A stretch of DNA of 17,710 nt from a bacterium (GCA_018623895.1 JAAZUY010000006.1:1-17710); one strand, 5' to 3'. Numbered from the stretch's first letter, positions 7,423 through 15,790 are shown. Program-made: numbers and translations. Notes: generated by a model not told the origin, from the sequence alone.

Positions 7423-10029
7423 ATGAAAAAATTAATTTTAATTGATGGAAATTCAATAGTATATCGAGCATATTTTGCAACAGCTTACTCAGGTGCAAAT
7501 TTGATGCAAACAACAAGTGGAATTTATACTAACGCATTGTTTGCATTTATTAACATGTTTGAAAAAATCGTGACAGATGATGATCAATATATTTTAGTAG
7601 CATTTGATACTAAAGAGCCAACTAAAAGGCACAATATGTACAGTGATTACAAGGCAGGAAGGTCTAAAATGCCTGAGGAACTTTTTTCTCAACTAGAATT
7701 AATAAATGAGTACTTAAATGTTTGTGGTATAAAGTTTTATAGTCAAGCAGGATATGAAGCAGATGATATTATCGGTTTTTTCTCGAAACAAAAAAATTTT
7801 GATGTAAATATCTATTCTAGTGATAAAGATCTTTTGCAATTAGTAAATCAAAATGTCAAAGTTCACTTACTTAAAAAAGGAATGACCGAAGTTGATACTT
7901 ATACACCTTCAAAAATAGCTGATAAATATGGATTAAGTTTTGAACAGATGATTGATCTAAAATCTTTGATGGGAGACAAATCAGATAATATTCCAGGTAT
8001 ACCAGGTGTAGGAGAGAAAACAGCAATAAAATTATTAAAAAAATATTCTACATTAGAAGAGATCCTTGAAAAAGGATTAGAAATTGGCGGATCTTTAGGA
8101 ACCAAGATTGTTGAGAATAAGAATCTTGCTTTGTTGTCAAAAAGATTAGTTACAATAGATATTGATTCAAAATTATCAATTGATATAAATGATCTTAAGA
8201 GAAAAAAATCTAAATTAATTAATAAGGTTAAATTTCTACAAAAATATGAGCTACATAATCTCGCTAAAAAAATAAGTCATAAAATTGAAAGAGAAGATTG
8301 GAGTTTTCAAAATATAAATACAGACGAAAGATTAAAGGAAATTTTAGTCTCTTTGTCTGCTGTGTTTTTTGAATTTTCATCCTTTAATTATCATAAAAGT
8401 GAATTGTGGGGAGTTGGTATATCAAATTCTTTAGGTAACTTTTTTTTGGATTCTGAGTTTGCTATGAAATCAAAAGTTTTTAAAAACTTCATGATCGATG
8501 AAAATCAAAAAAAGCTTACTTACAATGCTAAAGCGATTAAAGTTTATATGGCATGGAATGAAATTAATGTTAAAGGAATTGAATTTGATCTTTTACTTTC
8601 TGCATACACAATCAATGCTCACCTCGGAAAAGAAGAATTCAAGAGAGTTGTTGCTAATTTTTCATATGATGATATTGAATATGATGAAAATATCTATGGT
8701 AAAGGTAAAAAAAAATCTATACCTGAAAATGACAGTCATAAAAGACACATAGTATCAAAAGCTAAAGCAATTGGTCATTTATTTAAGGATCAAATTAAAA
8801 TGCTTAAAGATTATAATCAATATGAATTATACAAAAATATTGAACTTCCATTATCTGATGTCTTATCAAGTATGGAATTTGAGGGAATAGGAATTGATAA
8901 AGATTTTTTAGAGAATTTGAGTTTGATTTTTAAGGATAAATTGAATAATTTAGAAAAAGAAATTTTTAGTTATACAAAAAATAAATTTAACATATCCTCA
9001 CCAAAACAGTTGGGTGAAATTCTTTTTAATGAACTTAAACTTCCATTTTCTCAAAAAAACAAGACTGGTTTTTCTACTAATGCGGATATTTTAAATAAAC
9101 TTATTGATATTCATCCTATAATTTCTTTAATTTTAAATTATAGGATGATATCAAAATTAAACTCAACATATGTTGATGGAATAAGAAATCATATTATGGA
9201 TGACGGTAAAATTCATACAATCTATAAACAAGCATTGACAACTACTGGAAGACTTTCATCTGTTGAACCAAATCTTCAAAATATCCCAATTAGAACAGAA
9301 GAAGGGAAACTTATAAGAAAAATATTCAAGGCTTCTAATAATAGATATTTTCTAGGTTCTGATTATTCTCAAATTGAATTAAGAGTACTTGCTCATGTTG
9401 CAAAATCAAAAACATTAATTGATACATTCAATAGAGATGAAGATGTTCATAATATGACTGCTAAGAAAGTTTTCGGAGTAGAAGAAATTGACTCTGAAAT
9501 GAGAAGAGTTGCAAAAGCAGTTAATTTCGGAATTATATATGGTATTAGTTCTTGGAGTCTAGCAGAGGATATAAAAACAAGTCAAAAAAAAGCTCAAGAT
9601 TTTATAGATACTTATTTTTTAGTTTATCCTGAAATTAAAACTTATATGAATGATATTGTTGAATATGCTAAAAAAAATAAATATGTTGAGACCATATTAA
9701 AAAGAAGAAGATATATTCCAGAACTTGATTCAAAGATTTTTTCAGTAAGAAAATTTGGTGAAAGAACTGCACTAAACGCTCCCATTCAGGGATCGGCAGC
9801 GGATATAATTAAACTAGCAATGATAAAATTAAAGGATAAAATTCAAAAAAATAACCTAAAGAGTAAATTAATACTTCAGGTTCATGATGAGCTTATATTA
9901 GAAGTTTTAGAGGAAGAATTAGAAGAAGTGAAAGAAATATTAAAGGATGTAATGGAAAATGCATATGAGCTTTCTGTAAATCTAAAAACCTCTATGTCAT
10001 TTGGAAAAAGTTGGGTCGAGGTGAAGTAA
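7423..10029 (+). CDS. polA: DNA polymerase I
   Basis: Removes RNA primers, fills gaps and acts in repair. Residues 1 to about 290 are the 5'-3' exonuclease/flap domain: LILIDGNSIVYRAYFA, GYEADDIIGF, SSDKDLLQLV, LMGDKSDNIPGIPGVGEKTA. Residues about 300-460 occupy the place of the 3'-5' exonuclease, but the DxE pair is replaced by FFEFSS. Proofreading is therefore probably lost, as in Bacillus Pol I. The polymerase part is complete: TTTGRLSSVEPNLQNIP, motif A SDYSQIELR (D647), motif B RRVAKAVNFGIIYG (R694 to K698 and on), motif C QVHDELILEV (H821, D822, E823). The length of 868 is normal. Code-4 Mollicutes usually keep only the exonuclease part, so a full protein agrees with the code-11 assignment. 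The ATG lies 33 bases beyond a strong terminator and has no good Shine-Dalgarno site. Confidence 0.98.
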   Translation: MKKLILIDGNSIVYRAYFATAYSGANLMQTTSGIYTNALFAFINMFEKIVTDDDQYILVAFDTKEPTKRHNMYSDYKAGRSKMPEELFSQLELINEYLNVCGIKFYSQAGYEADDIIGFFSKQKNFDVNIYSSDKDLLQLVNQNVKVHLLKKGMTEVDTYTPSKIADKYGLSFEQMIDLKSLMGDKSDNIPGIPGVGEKTAIKLLKKYSTLEEILEKGLEIGGSLGTKIVENKNLALLSKRLVTIDIDSKLSIDINDLKRKKSKLINKVKFLQKYELHNLAKKISHKIEREDWSFQNINTDERLKEILVSLSAVFFEFSSFNYHKSELWGVGISNSLGNFFLDSEFAMKSKVFKNFMIDENQKKLTYNAKAIKVYMAWNEINVKGIEFDLLLSAYTINAHLGKEEFKRVVANFSYDDIEYDENIYGKGKKKSIPENDSHKRHIVSKAKAIGHLFKDQIKMLKDYNQYELYKNIELPLSDVLSSMEFEGIGIDKDFLENLSLIFKDKLNNLEKEIFSYTKNKFNISSPKQLGEILFNELKLPFSQKNKTGFSTNADILNKLIDIHPIISLILNYRMISKLNSTYVDGIRNHIMDDGKIHTIYKQALTTTGRLSSVEPNLQNIPIRTEEGKLIRKIFKASNNRYFLGSDYSQIELRVLAHVAKSKTLIDTFNRDEDVHNMTAKKVFGVEEIDSEMRRVAKAVNFGIIYGISSWSLAEDIKTSQKKAQDFIDTYFLVYPEIKTYMNDIVEYAKKNKYVETILKRRRYIPELDSKIFSVRKFGERTALNAPIQGSAADIIKLAMIKLKDKIQKNNLKSKLILQVHDELILEVLEEELEEVKEILKDVMENAYELSVNLKTSMSFGKSWVEVK

Positions 10030-10833
10030 ATGCCAGAACTACCTGAAGTGGAGACTGTTAAGTCATCCTTGGAACCGCATTTGATAGGAAAAACAATTAA
10101 AGAGGTTAAGGTTTTATACAAAAATTTAATTGATACAGATGATTTTGAGAAAAAGTTGGTAAATCAGAAAATAATTAAACTCAATAGAGTTGGAAAATTC
10201 ATAATTTTTCATCTAACTGATAAAACACTTATTAGCCATTTGAGAATGGAAGGAAAATATTTTCTTAGAGAGAACAATGATATTTATAAACATGATCATG
10301 TAGTTTTTAAATTAGATAATGGATTAAATTTAGTGTATAACGATGTTAGAAAATTTGGAAGATTTAAAATTTTATCAAAAGATAAGTATTTAAATGAAAA
10401 ACCACTATCTAATTTAGGGCCTGAACCTAAAAATGCAAATGTCAACCAGATTTTTAGAATTTTAAAAAAGAAAAATGTTTCAATAAAAACAGCATTACTT
10501 GATCAAAAAGTAATTTCTGGATTAGGGAATATTTATGTTGATGAAACGCTTTTTGAATCAAAGATACACCCCTTAAAAAAAACCTATAAATTAAAATATT
10601 TTGAAGTAAAAAAAATAATTGAGAATGCTATTAAAATTCTAGAAAGTGCAATAAATATGGGGGGTACAACTATAAGAACATATTATTCAACCATGGGTAT
10701 AGACGGAAAATTTCAAAATAGATTAAAGATACACACAAAAATTAATCAACCATGTTTAAATTGCAAACAAAAAATTGAAAAAATAAAAGTATCGGGAAGA
10801 GGAACCTATGTGTGCAAAAATTGTCAAAAGTAA
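10030..10833 (+). CDS. mutM: Formamidopyrimidine-DNA glycosylase
   Basis: Base-excision repair enzyme that removes 8-oxoguanine and formamidopyrimidines and nicks the abasic site. The start MPELPEVETV supplies the catalytic N-terminal proline (after Met removal) and Glu3. Lys56 in NRVGKFIIF is the conserved DNA-contacting lysine. The helix-two-turn-helix region is DQKVISGLGNIYVDETL. The C-terminal zinc finger uses C242, C245, C262 and C265. The length of 267 is normal. The ATG follows the polA stop directly, and GAGGTGA just upstream, inside the polA end, serves as ribosome binding site. polA-mutM-coaE is a conserved Firmicute order. The gene overlaps coaE by 26 bases, so the last part of the zinc finger is encoded in the overlap. 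Confidence 0.97.
   Translation: MPELPEVETVKSSLEPHLIGKTIKEVKVLYKNLIDTDDFEKKLVNQKIIKLNRVGKFIIFHLTDKTLISHLRMEGKYFLRENNDIYKHDHVVFKLDNGLNLVYNDVRKFGRFKILSKDKYLNEKPLSNLGPEPKNANVNQIFRILKKKNVSIKTALLDQKVISGLGNIYVDETLFESKIHPLKKTYKLKYFEVKKIIENAIKILESAINMGGTTIRTYYSTMGIDGKFQNRLKIHTKINQPCLNCKQKIEKIKVSGRGTYVCKNCQK
10798..10803 (+). promoter_or_regulatory. Ribosome binding site of coaE inside mutM
   Basis: AGAGGA lies 4 bases before the ATG at 10808. It supports this start even though it creates a 26-base overlap with mutM. Confidence 0.55.
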
Positions 10834-11461
10834 AAAAGTTATAGTTGGAATCACCGGAAACATTGCAAGTGGAAAAACTACAGCTTTAAACTATTTAAGC
10901 TCACTAGGGTTTAAAACGATAAACTCAGATGAAATTGTAAATAAGATTTGGTCAGATAAAGAATTCAGTAAAATTATATCTAATGAATATAATGTAAATC
11001 TGGAAGATAGAAAAAGTAAAAAAAGATTTTTTAATAAAATTTATGAAAATCCAATATTAAGAAAAGAAATAGAAAGTAGAATTCATCCAAAGGTATTTAG
11101 TGAAATAGAATCAAATCTTCAAAATGAAATGGGAATAATTTTTATAGAAATGCCATTACTATACGAAGTTAATTTTCATCATAAATGTAACTATGTTATT
11201 TTAATTTTAACATCTCGAGATAAGCAAAACAGTAGACTTGAGAAAAGAGGGTTATCTTCTAAAGAATCAAAAATAAGAATTAATTCGCAAAAAAAATTTT
11301 TGTTTATGAATAAAGCAAAATATTACAAGTTACTAAAAAAAGAATCTTTAAATCTTGGAACATTTGAAATTTACAATATAACAAAAAAAATAGACTTGTT
11401 TAAGAGCTTAGATAAAATAATTGAGGAGATACAGAAACATGAAAAAAATAATATTATATAG
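10808..11461 (+). CDS. coaE: Dephospho-CoA kinase
   Basis: Last step of coenzyme A synthesis: phosphorylates the 3' hydroxyl of the ribose in dephospho-CoA using ATP. The P-loop is GITGNIASGKTT (K23 in the GNIASGKT core). Further family features are INSDEIVNKIW, the substrate-side IHPKVFSEIE, and IFIEMPLLYEVNF, which matches the usual PLLFE-type motif. LID-region arginines follow near residue 140 (SRLEKRGLSS). The length of 217 is slightly above the norm of about 200, mostly from a lysine-rich C-terminus. I chose the ATG at 10808 because AGAGGA precedes it and no better start lies between it and the P-loop. It sits in the conserved polA-mutM-coaE run. Its 3' end overlaps dnaB by 23 bases. Confidence 0.93.
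   Translation: MCAKIVKSKKVIVGITGNIASGKTTALNYLSSLGFKTINSDEIVNKIWSDKEFSKIISNEYNVNLEDRKSKKRFFNKIYENPILRKEIESRIHPKVFSEIESNLQNEMGIIFIEMPLLYEVNFHHKCNYVILILTSRDKQNSRLEKRGLSSKESKIRINSQKKFLFMNKAKYYKLLKKESLNLGTFEIYNITKKIDLFKSLDKIIEEIQKHEKNNII
11423..11428 (+). promoter_or_regulatory. Ribosome binding site that fixes the dnaB start
   Basis: GAGGAG lies 10 bases before the ATG at 11439. An in-frame TTG at 11421 would place the start codon ahead of this site, so the ATG is the better start. Confidence 0.75.
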
Positions 11462-12593
11462 TCCTTTTGACTTATCAATAAATACAATAAAAGTTTTATC
11501 TCTGTTATATCTTCCTTTGATAGGTAGCAAGGCATTTTCATTATATCTATCTATATATAGCTTATATTATCAGTCAAAAAACAAAGCTTATTCAAAAATG
11601 TTTTTTCTGGAACATTTAAAATTAACTAATGAAGAATTTCAAAAATCAAGGTATATATTAGAATCTTTTGATTTATTAAATACTTTTAATTCTGAAAAAG
11701 ATCAATATCTAATTAAACTAAAAAAACCCCTAACTCCAAAACAATTTTTGTCTGATACAATTTTTGGATCTTTTTTTGAGGCTGAAATGGGAGAAAAATT
11801 TACATCAAAAATAGTAAGTACATTTGAAGTTGATTCTCCTGAATTTTTAGATTCGAATAATATATCTAAATCATTTTCAGACTTATATAAATTTAAACAA
11901 ATGAAAAACCCGAGTTTTGATATAAACCTTTACGAAAACGGCAACTCGAAAAGAAAAACTTTTGTTGAACAATTTCCTTTTGAAGAGTGGTTCGAAACCA
12001 TTCCTAAAAGATTTCAAAAGCCTATACTTATGAGAAAATCTATGAGAGATTTGATAGAAAATTTAGTTCTAGTATATAACTTCAGCACTGATGATATGAC
12101 AAACATTATTCAAATGTTAAAACCCAATCAAGTTACTAAAGTTAGTTTAAACCTTAAAGCTAGATTTTATTTTCAAGAAAAAATGATGAAATTAGATGTT
12201 GTTGAGAAAAGTACAGACGTTAATAACACCCTAGATAAAGTATCTCCGCTAACGATTTTAAAAAAGTATTCAAAAAACGATGACTACTCTCAATCTCTTG
12301 AAGATGTTGTAAATTTGATGGATCGAAACAATGTAAATTTAGGAATTATAAATACATTGATATTATTTGTTCTTAAGAGAAAAAATGGAATTATGCCTCA
12401 CATAAATTATTTAGAAAAAATTTTGAATGACTGGTTATCTAAGGGAGTAAGAAACACAAATGATGCAACTAAATTAGTTTCTAAAATAGAAAAAAATTTC
12501 TCAAATAAATCTCAAAAAACGCGAAAAAATATTCAACCGGATTGGTTTGAGGACTATTTAAAAGAATTAGAAAATGTTAAGGAGGCGGTATGA
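11439..12593 (+). CDS. dnaB: Replication initiation/membrane attachment protein DnaB (DnaD/DnaB family)
   Basis: Firmicute primosome protein (not the helicase) that acts with DnaD and DnaI to load the replicative helicase at oriC and at restart sites. The N-terminal winged-helix region shows the family run LLYLPLIGSKAFSLYLSIY (about residues 22-40). The C-terminal DnaB_2/DDBH2-type domain spans about residues 269-340, from SPLTILKKY through LFVLKRKNGIMPHINYLEKI to DWLSKGV. The tail has the QPDWFEDYL signature. With the ATG at 11439 it is 384 residues, shorter than B. subtilis DnaB (472). It overlaps coaE by 23 bases and dnaI by 4. The direct coaE-dnaB junction lacks nrdR, gapB and speD-type genes that lie between them in Bacillus. 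The family assignment is from recalled patterns and the dnaI neighbour. Confidence 0.92.
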   Translation: MKKIILYSPFDLSINTIKVLSLLYLPLIGSKAFSLYLSIYSLYYQSKNKAYSKMFFLEHLKLTNEEFQKSRYILESFDLLNTFNSEKDQYLIKLKKPLTPKQFLSDTIFGSFFEAEMGEKFTSKIVSTFEVDSPEFLDSNNISKSFSDLYKFKQMKNPSFDINLYENGNSKRKTFVEQFPFEEWFETIPKRFQKPILMRKSMRDLIENLVLVYNFSTDDMTNIIQMLKPNQVTKVSLNLKARFYFQEKMMKLDVVEKSTDVNNTLDKVSPLTILKKYSKNDDYSQSLEDVVNLMDRNNVNLGIINTLILFVLKRKNGIMPHINYLEKILNDWLSKGVRNTNDATKLVSKIEKNFSNKSQKTRKNIQPDWFEDYLKELENVKEAV

Positions 12594-13384
12594 AAATTAA
12601 AGAAATGAAAGAAATAATAAAAGCGGATAAAGAAACAAAAGATATTGAATTAGCGGATCGAGATGTTATTAAAGTTTTTCAATATCTTAAAGATAGAGAT
12701 AGCAATAGAAATTATGATGGTTATATTCCAAGACTAAGAACAACACCATATATTGAGATTTTTTATGAAGCAACCCAAAAAACCCTTAATGAAAAGCATA
12801 ATAATAAAATTAAAGAACACATGAAGTTATTTGATTGTGAAACATATATACAAGACGCATCATTAGAAAGAGTAAAAAAAGATTCAAAACATAGAATTGA
12901 TATATTAAATTTAGTCAATCTTTTTATAAGTGATTATAAAGAAAAAGGTATAGCAAAAGGACTGTATATTTATGGACCCTATAATAGTGGTAAAAGCTAT
13001 CTTCTTTCAGCTATTGCAAAAGAACTATCAAGAAGTAATTATGAGGTTATATTTGCATACATGCCAGATATATCTAGAGGTATAAAACAAAGTATAGATG
13101 AGGGAACTCTTGAGAAAAGAATTAATGTTCTTAAACAAACTAATATACTTATACTAGATGATTTTGGTGCAGAATATATTTCAGATTGGTTCAGAGATGA
13201 CGTTTTAATGCCAATAATACAATATAGACAGAGTGCAAGATTGCCAATATTTGTTTCTTCTAATTACTCAATATCTGAAATTACAGAAGTTTTAGCATCA
13301 ACAAATAATCGATCTTCTTCAGTAAAAGCTGCTCGTTTAACAAACAGACTAATAGATATGATGAATATTGTTAAACTTTACTGA
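12590..13384 (+). CDS. dnaI: Primosomal protein DnaI, AAA+ helicase loader
   Basis: ATPase that loads the replicative helicase onto DNA. The AAA+ part shows GLYIYGPYNSGKSYLL (Walker A 129-136, K135), Walker B ILILDDFGAE (D190, D191) followed by WFRDDVLMPIIQYR, sensor 1 region LPIFVSSNYSISE, and the C-terminal VKAARLTNRLI arginine-bearing motif. The N-terminal helicase-binding domain is short. In B. subtilis DnaI it holds a Cys/Cys/His/Cys zinc site. Here the cysteine loop is replaced by a brief DRDSNRN, GYHP is GYIP, and the YEC cysteine is YEA. The total of 264 residues compares with 311. AAGGAGG (12579-12585) precedes the ATG. The start overlaps the dnaB stop by 4 bases. The two proteins act together, so coupling makes sense. 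Confidence 0.95.
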   Translation: MKIKEMKEIIKADKETKDIELADRDVIKVFQYLKDRDSNRNYDGYIPRLRTTPYIEIFYEATQKTLNEKHNNKIKEHMKLFDCETYIQDASLERVKKDSKHRIDILNLVNLFISDYKEKGIAKGLYIYGPYNSGKSYLLSAIAKELSRSNYEVIFAYMPDISRGIKQSIDEGTLEKRINVLKQTNILILDDFGAEYISDWFRDDVLMPIIQYRQSARLPIFVSSNYSISEITEVLASTNNRSSSVKAARLTNRLIDMMNIVKLY

Positions 13385-13386
13385 GA

Positions 13387-13413
13387 TTGATTAGAAGATA
13401 TTCATGCTATAAT
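13387..13413 (+). promoter_or_regulatory. Extended -10 promoter for thrS
   Basis: A consensus TATAAT at 13408-13413 is preceded by TGC, giving the extended TGnTATAAT form. A -35-like TTGATT (13387-13392) is only 15 bases away, which is suboptimal, but the extended -10 can compensate. The leader to the thrS ATG is only about 25-30 bases. Confidence 0.68.
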
Positions 13414-13435
13414 AAACCTATTAAATCAATTTTTT

Positions 13436-13440
13436 GAGGA
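13436..13440 (+). promoter_or_regulatory. Ribosome binding site that fixes the thrS start
   Basis: GAGGA lies 5 bases before the ATG at 13446. An in-frame TTG at 13434 overlaps this site and is therefore unlikely to be the start. Confidence 0.72.
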
Positions 13441-13445
13441 TAATT

Positions 13446-15347
13446 ATGATTATACAATTTCCAGATGGAAGTCAAAAAAAATATAACGATAATTTGTCAC
13501 CTCTAGATATAGCTAGATCTATATCACCTTCACTTGCAAAACAAGCTGTGGGTGCAATAGTTAATTCAGAATATTATGAATTATCTAGACCGATTAAATC
13601 AGATTCAAAAATATCCATTATTACAAAAAAAGATCCAGAAAGTTTATACTTTTTAAGACATTCTACTGCTCATTTAATGGCACAAGCTATTCTTTCATTG
13701 TTCCCAAAAACTAAATTTGGGATAGGGCCAGTAATAAAAGAGGGTTTTTATTATGATGTTGATACAGGAGATAAATCTTTAAATGAGGAAGACTTAAGAA
13801 AAATTGAAGATGAAATGAAAAAAATCTCTACTGAGAATTATAAAATTATTAGAAAAGAAATTGGCTACGAAGATGCAAAAAAGATTTTTTCTGATGATGA
13901 ATATAAATTAGATTTGATTGAAAATTATAAGCATGATCAGCTTTCTGTATATTCTCAAGGGGATTTTGTTGATTTGTGTAAAGGTGGTCATTTGAGTTCA
14001 ACATCCGATATCAAATATTTTAAACTTCTTTCTTTAGCGGGAGCCTATTGGAGAGGTGATTCTAAAAATAAGATGTTAACTAGAATTTACGGCACAAGTT
14101 TTTATTCAAAAGATGATCTGGAGAACCATTTAAAAGTAATTAATGAAAGAAAAGAGAGAGATCATAGAAAAATAGGAAAAGAATTAGATATATTTATGAT
14201 ATCCAATGAAGCTGGAAGTGGTTTACCTTTTTGGCTTCCAAATGGAGCCACAGTAAGAAGAATAATCGAAAGATATATAATCGACAAAGAAAACAAATTA
14301 GATTATCAACATGTATATACACCAATATTAGCAGATATAAATTTATACAAAACTTCTGGCCACTGGGAGCATTACAATGAATCTATGTTTCCTCCAATGC
14401 AAATTAATGAGAATGAAAAGCTAGTTTTACGACCAATGAATTGTCCCCATCATATGCTTATATTTAAGAGGCAAATAAGAAGTTACAGAGAATTACCTTT
14501 CAAAATTGCAGAACTTGGTATGATGCACAGGTATGAAAAGAGTGGTGCTCTTTCAGGCCTACAAAGAGTGCGAGAAATGACTTTAAATGATGCACATATT
14601 TTTGTAAGACCTGATCAAATAAAAGAAGAATTTATCAGAGTAATAAAACTTTTAATGGAAGTCTATAATGATTTTAATATTACAGATTTTAAATTTAGAT
14701 TAAGTTTGAGAGATCCAGACAATAAAGAAAAATATTTTCAAGATAATGAAATGTGGATTAAGGCAGAAACTATTCTTGTTGAAGTAATGAAAGAATTAGA
14801 AATTCAATACAGTGAGGCAATCGGTGATGCTGCTTTTTATGGTCCAAAACTAGATGTTCAGGTTAAAACTGCTTTAGGTCATGAAGAGACTCTTTCTACG
14901 GTCCAATTAGACTTTCTTTTGCCAGAAAAATTTAAACTCGAATATATTGGTAATGATGGTAACAAACATAGACCAGTTGTGATACACAGAGCTATTGTTT
15001 CAACAATGGAGAGGTTTGTAGCATATTTGATTGAAGAGAATAAAGGCGCGTTTCCGTTTTGGCTTTCTCCGAAACAAATTTGCATTATTCCAATAAATTA
15101 TGAGGAAAATTTAGCCTATGTTAAAAGAATTAATGAAATATTAAAATCCTATAGAGTTAAGCTGGATACAAGAAACGAAAATCTATCATATAAAATTAGA
15201 GAAGCTCAAAAATCTAAGATTCCAATTACAATAGTCTTGGGAGATAATGAAGTAAAAAATGAAACAGTATCTGTAAGACTATATAATCAAAAAAAGCAAT
15301 TTATATTAAAATTAGATGAGTTAATTAGTTATATAGAAAAAATGTAA
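13446..15347 (+). CDS. thrS: Threonyl-tRNA synthetase
   Basis: Class II synthetase charging tRNA-Thr, with editing of mis-made Ser-tRNA. The domain order is complete: TGS domain (IIQFPDGSQKKY, residues 1-60), editing domain with HSTAHLMAQAI and DLCKGGHL, catalytic core with LRPMNCPHHMLIFKR (zinc-binding C333), motif 2 MMHRYEKSGALSGLQRVR, motif 3 VVIHRAIVSTMERF, and the C-terminal anticodon-binding domain (FPFWLSPKQICIIPI onward). With the ATG at 13446 it is 633 residues, the normal length. It follows dnaI after 61 bases, as in the Bacillus dnaB-dnaI-(ytxC)-thrS order without ytxC. An extended -10 promoter sits in the gap. There is no room for a T-box leader, so uncharged-tRNA control seen in many Firmicute thrS genes is not visible. 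A perfect hairpin follows the stop. Confidence 0.98.
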   Translation: MIIQFPDGSQKKYNDNLSPLDIARSISPSLAKQAVGAIVNSEYYELSRPIKSDSKISIITKKDPESLYFLRHSTAHLMAQAILSLFPKTKFGIGPVIKEGFYYDVDTGDKSLNEEDLRKIEDEMKKISTENYKIIRKEIGYEDAKKIFSDDEYKLDLIENYKHDQLSVYSQGDFVDLCKGGHLSSTSDIKYFKLLSLAGAYWRGDSKNKMLTRIYGTSFYSKDDLENHLKVINERKERDHRKIGKELDIFMISNEAGSGLPFWLPNGATVRRIIERYIIDKENKLDYQHVYTPILADINLYKTSGHWEHYNESMFPPMQINENEKLVLRPMNCPHHMLIFKRQIRSYRELPFKIAELGMMHRYEKSGALSGLQRVREMTLNDAHIFVRPDQIKEEFIRVIKLLMEVYNDFNITDFKFRLSLRDPDNKEKYFQDNEMWIKAETILVEVMKELEIQYSEAIGDAAFYGPKLDVQVKTALGHEETLSTVQLDFLLPEKFKLEYIGNDGNKHRPVVIHRAIVSTMERFVAYLIEENKGAFPFWLSPKQICIIPINYEENLAYVKRINEILKSYRVKLDTRNENLSYKIREAQKSKIPITIVLGDNEVKNETVSVRLYNQKKQFILKLDELISYIEKM

Positions 15348-15381
15348 AAAAAAAGACAATAATTAAGAATTGTCTTTTTTT
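15348..15381. terminator. Bidirectional terminator between thrS and the EIIA gene
   Basis: A perfect 13-base-pair inverted repeat (arms 15348-15360 and 15369-15381, 8-base loop) has an outer A7/T7 and a GACAAT/ATTGTC core. It can end thrS transcripts on the plus strand and EIIA transcripts on the minus strand. The EIIA stop codon (15380-15382) lies in its right arm. Confidence 0.9.
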
Positions 15382-15790
15382 ACTCATCGCAAATAACAAA
15401 ATTATTATTAAAATAACAACTTTTTGTTTCAAGAAATACAATGTTAACTATTTGACTTGATAGAATTTGATCAAAAAATGATGACTTTAAATTTCCTATA
15501 GTTTGTCCCTTTGAGACTTTGTCTCCAACTTTTACATCCCAATCAACTATATTTTTTCTAGCATCTAAGCCTAAGTGGATCATTATATGACCCAAAGCAT
15601 GACGCAATATCATCATATGTTTTGTTGGAAATATTGAATGAACTGTACCAAGAACAGGGCTTAAAATCGATTTATTTTGAGGGTAAATTCCAAAGCCGTC
15701 CCCCAAAATTTTTTTTGAGAAAACGTCATCTTTAGTTTCAATTATTGGAAGCATATTCCCTTTTAGAGGGGGATTAAAAGATATTTTCAT
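15380..15790 (-). CDS. Stand-alone PTS EIIA(Glc)-type domain protein, divergent
   Basis: Single EIIA domain of the glucose-type phosphotransferase system, which relays phosphate from HPr to EIIB and can also act as a regulator. The family frame is clear: SPVLGTVHSI, then TKH (H58) and MIHLGLDA (H72), then VGDKVSKGQTIG. These correspond to the two active-site histidines of EIIA(Glc). The protein is divergent. The spacing between the histidines is 14 rather than 15, LDTV is LDAR, and the usual GxGF loop after the active site is missing, giving 136 residues against about 150-165. AGGTGA lies upstream of the ATG. It follows the MFS gene on the same strand after 67 bases with no clear promoter or terminator between. 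No EIIB or EIIC gene lies in the window. It could be a phosphocarrier working in trans or a regulator. Confidence 0.82.
   Translation of the reverse strand: MKISFNPPLKGNMLPIIETKDDVFSKKILGDGFGIYPQNKSILSPVLGTVHSIFPTKHMMILRHALGHIMIHLGLDARKNIVDWDVKVGDKVSKGQTIGNLKSSFFDQILSSQIVNIVFLETKSCYFNNNFVICDE

Noticed and set aside
7700..8420. Loss of the 3'-5' exonuclease residues in PolA as a novelty
   Set aside because: The same degeneration is well known in Bacillus-type DNA polymerase I, so it is ordinary for this lineage.
8498..8752. Open frame of 84 codons inside polA on the same strand
   Set aside because: It lies wholly within a clear, intact gene, its product has no recognisable feature, and AT-rich coding sequence often opens such shadow frames.
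11421..11438. TTG at 11421 as the dnaB start
   Set aside because: The TTG lies ahead of the GAGGAG that serves as ribosome binding site for the ATG at 11439.
13434..13445. TTG at 13434 as the thrS start
   Set aside because: It overlaps the GAGGA ribosome binding site. The ATG at 13446 is correctly spaced and matches the usual TGS-domain start.
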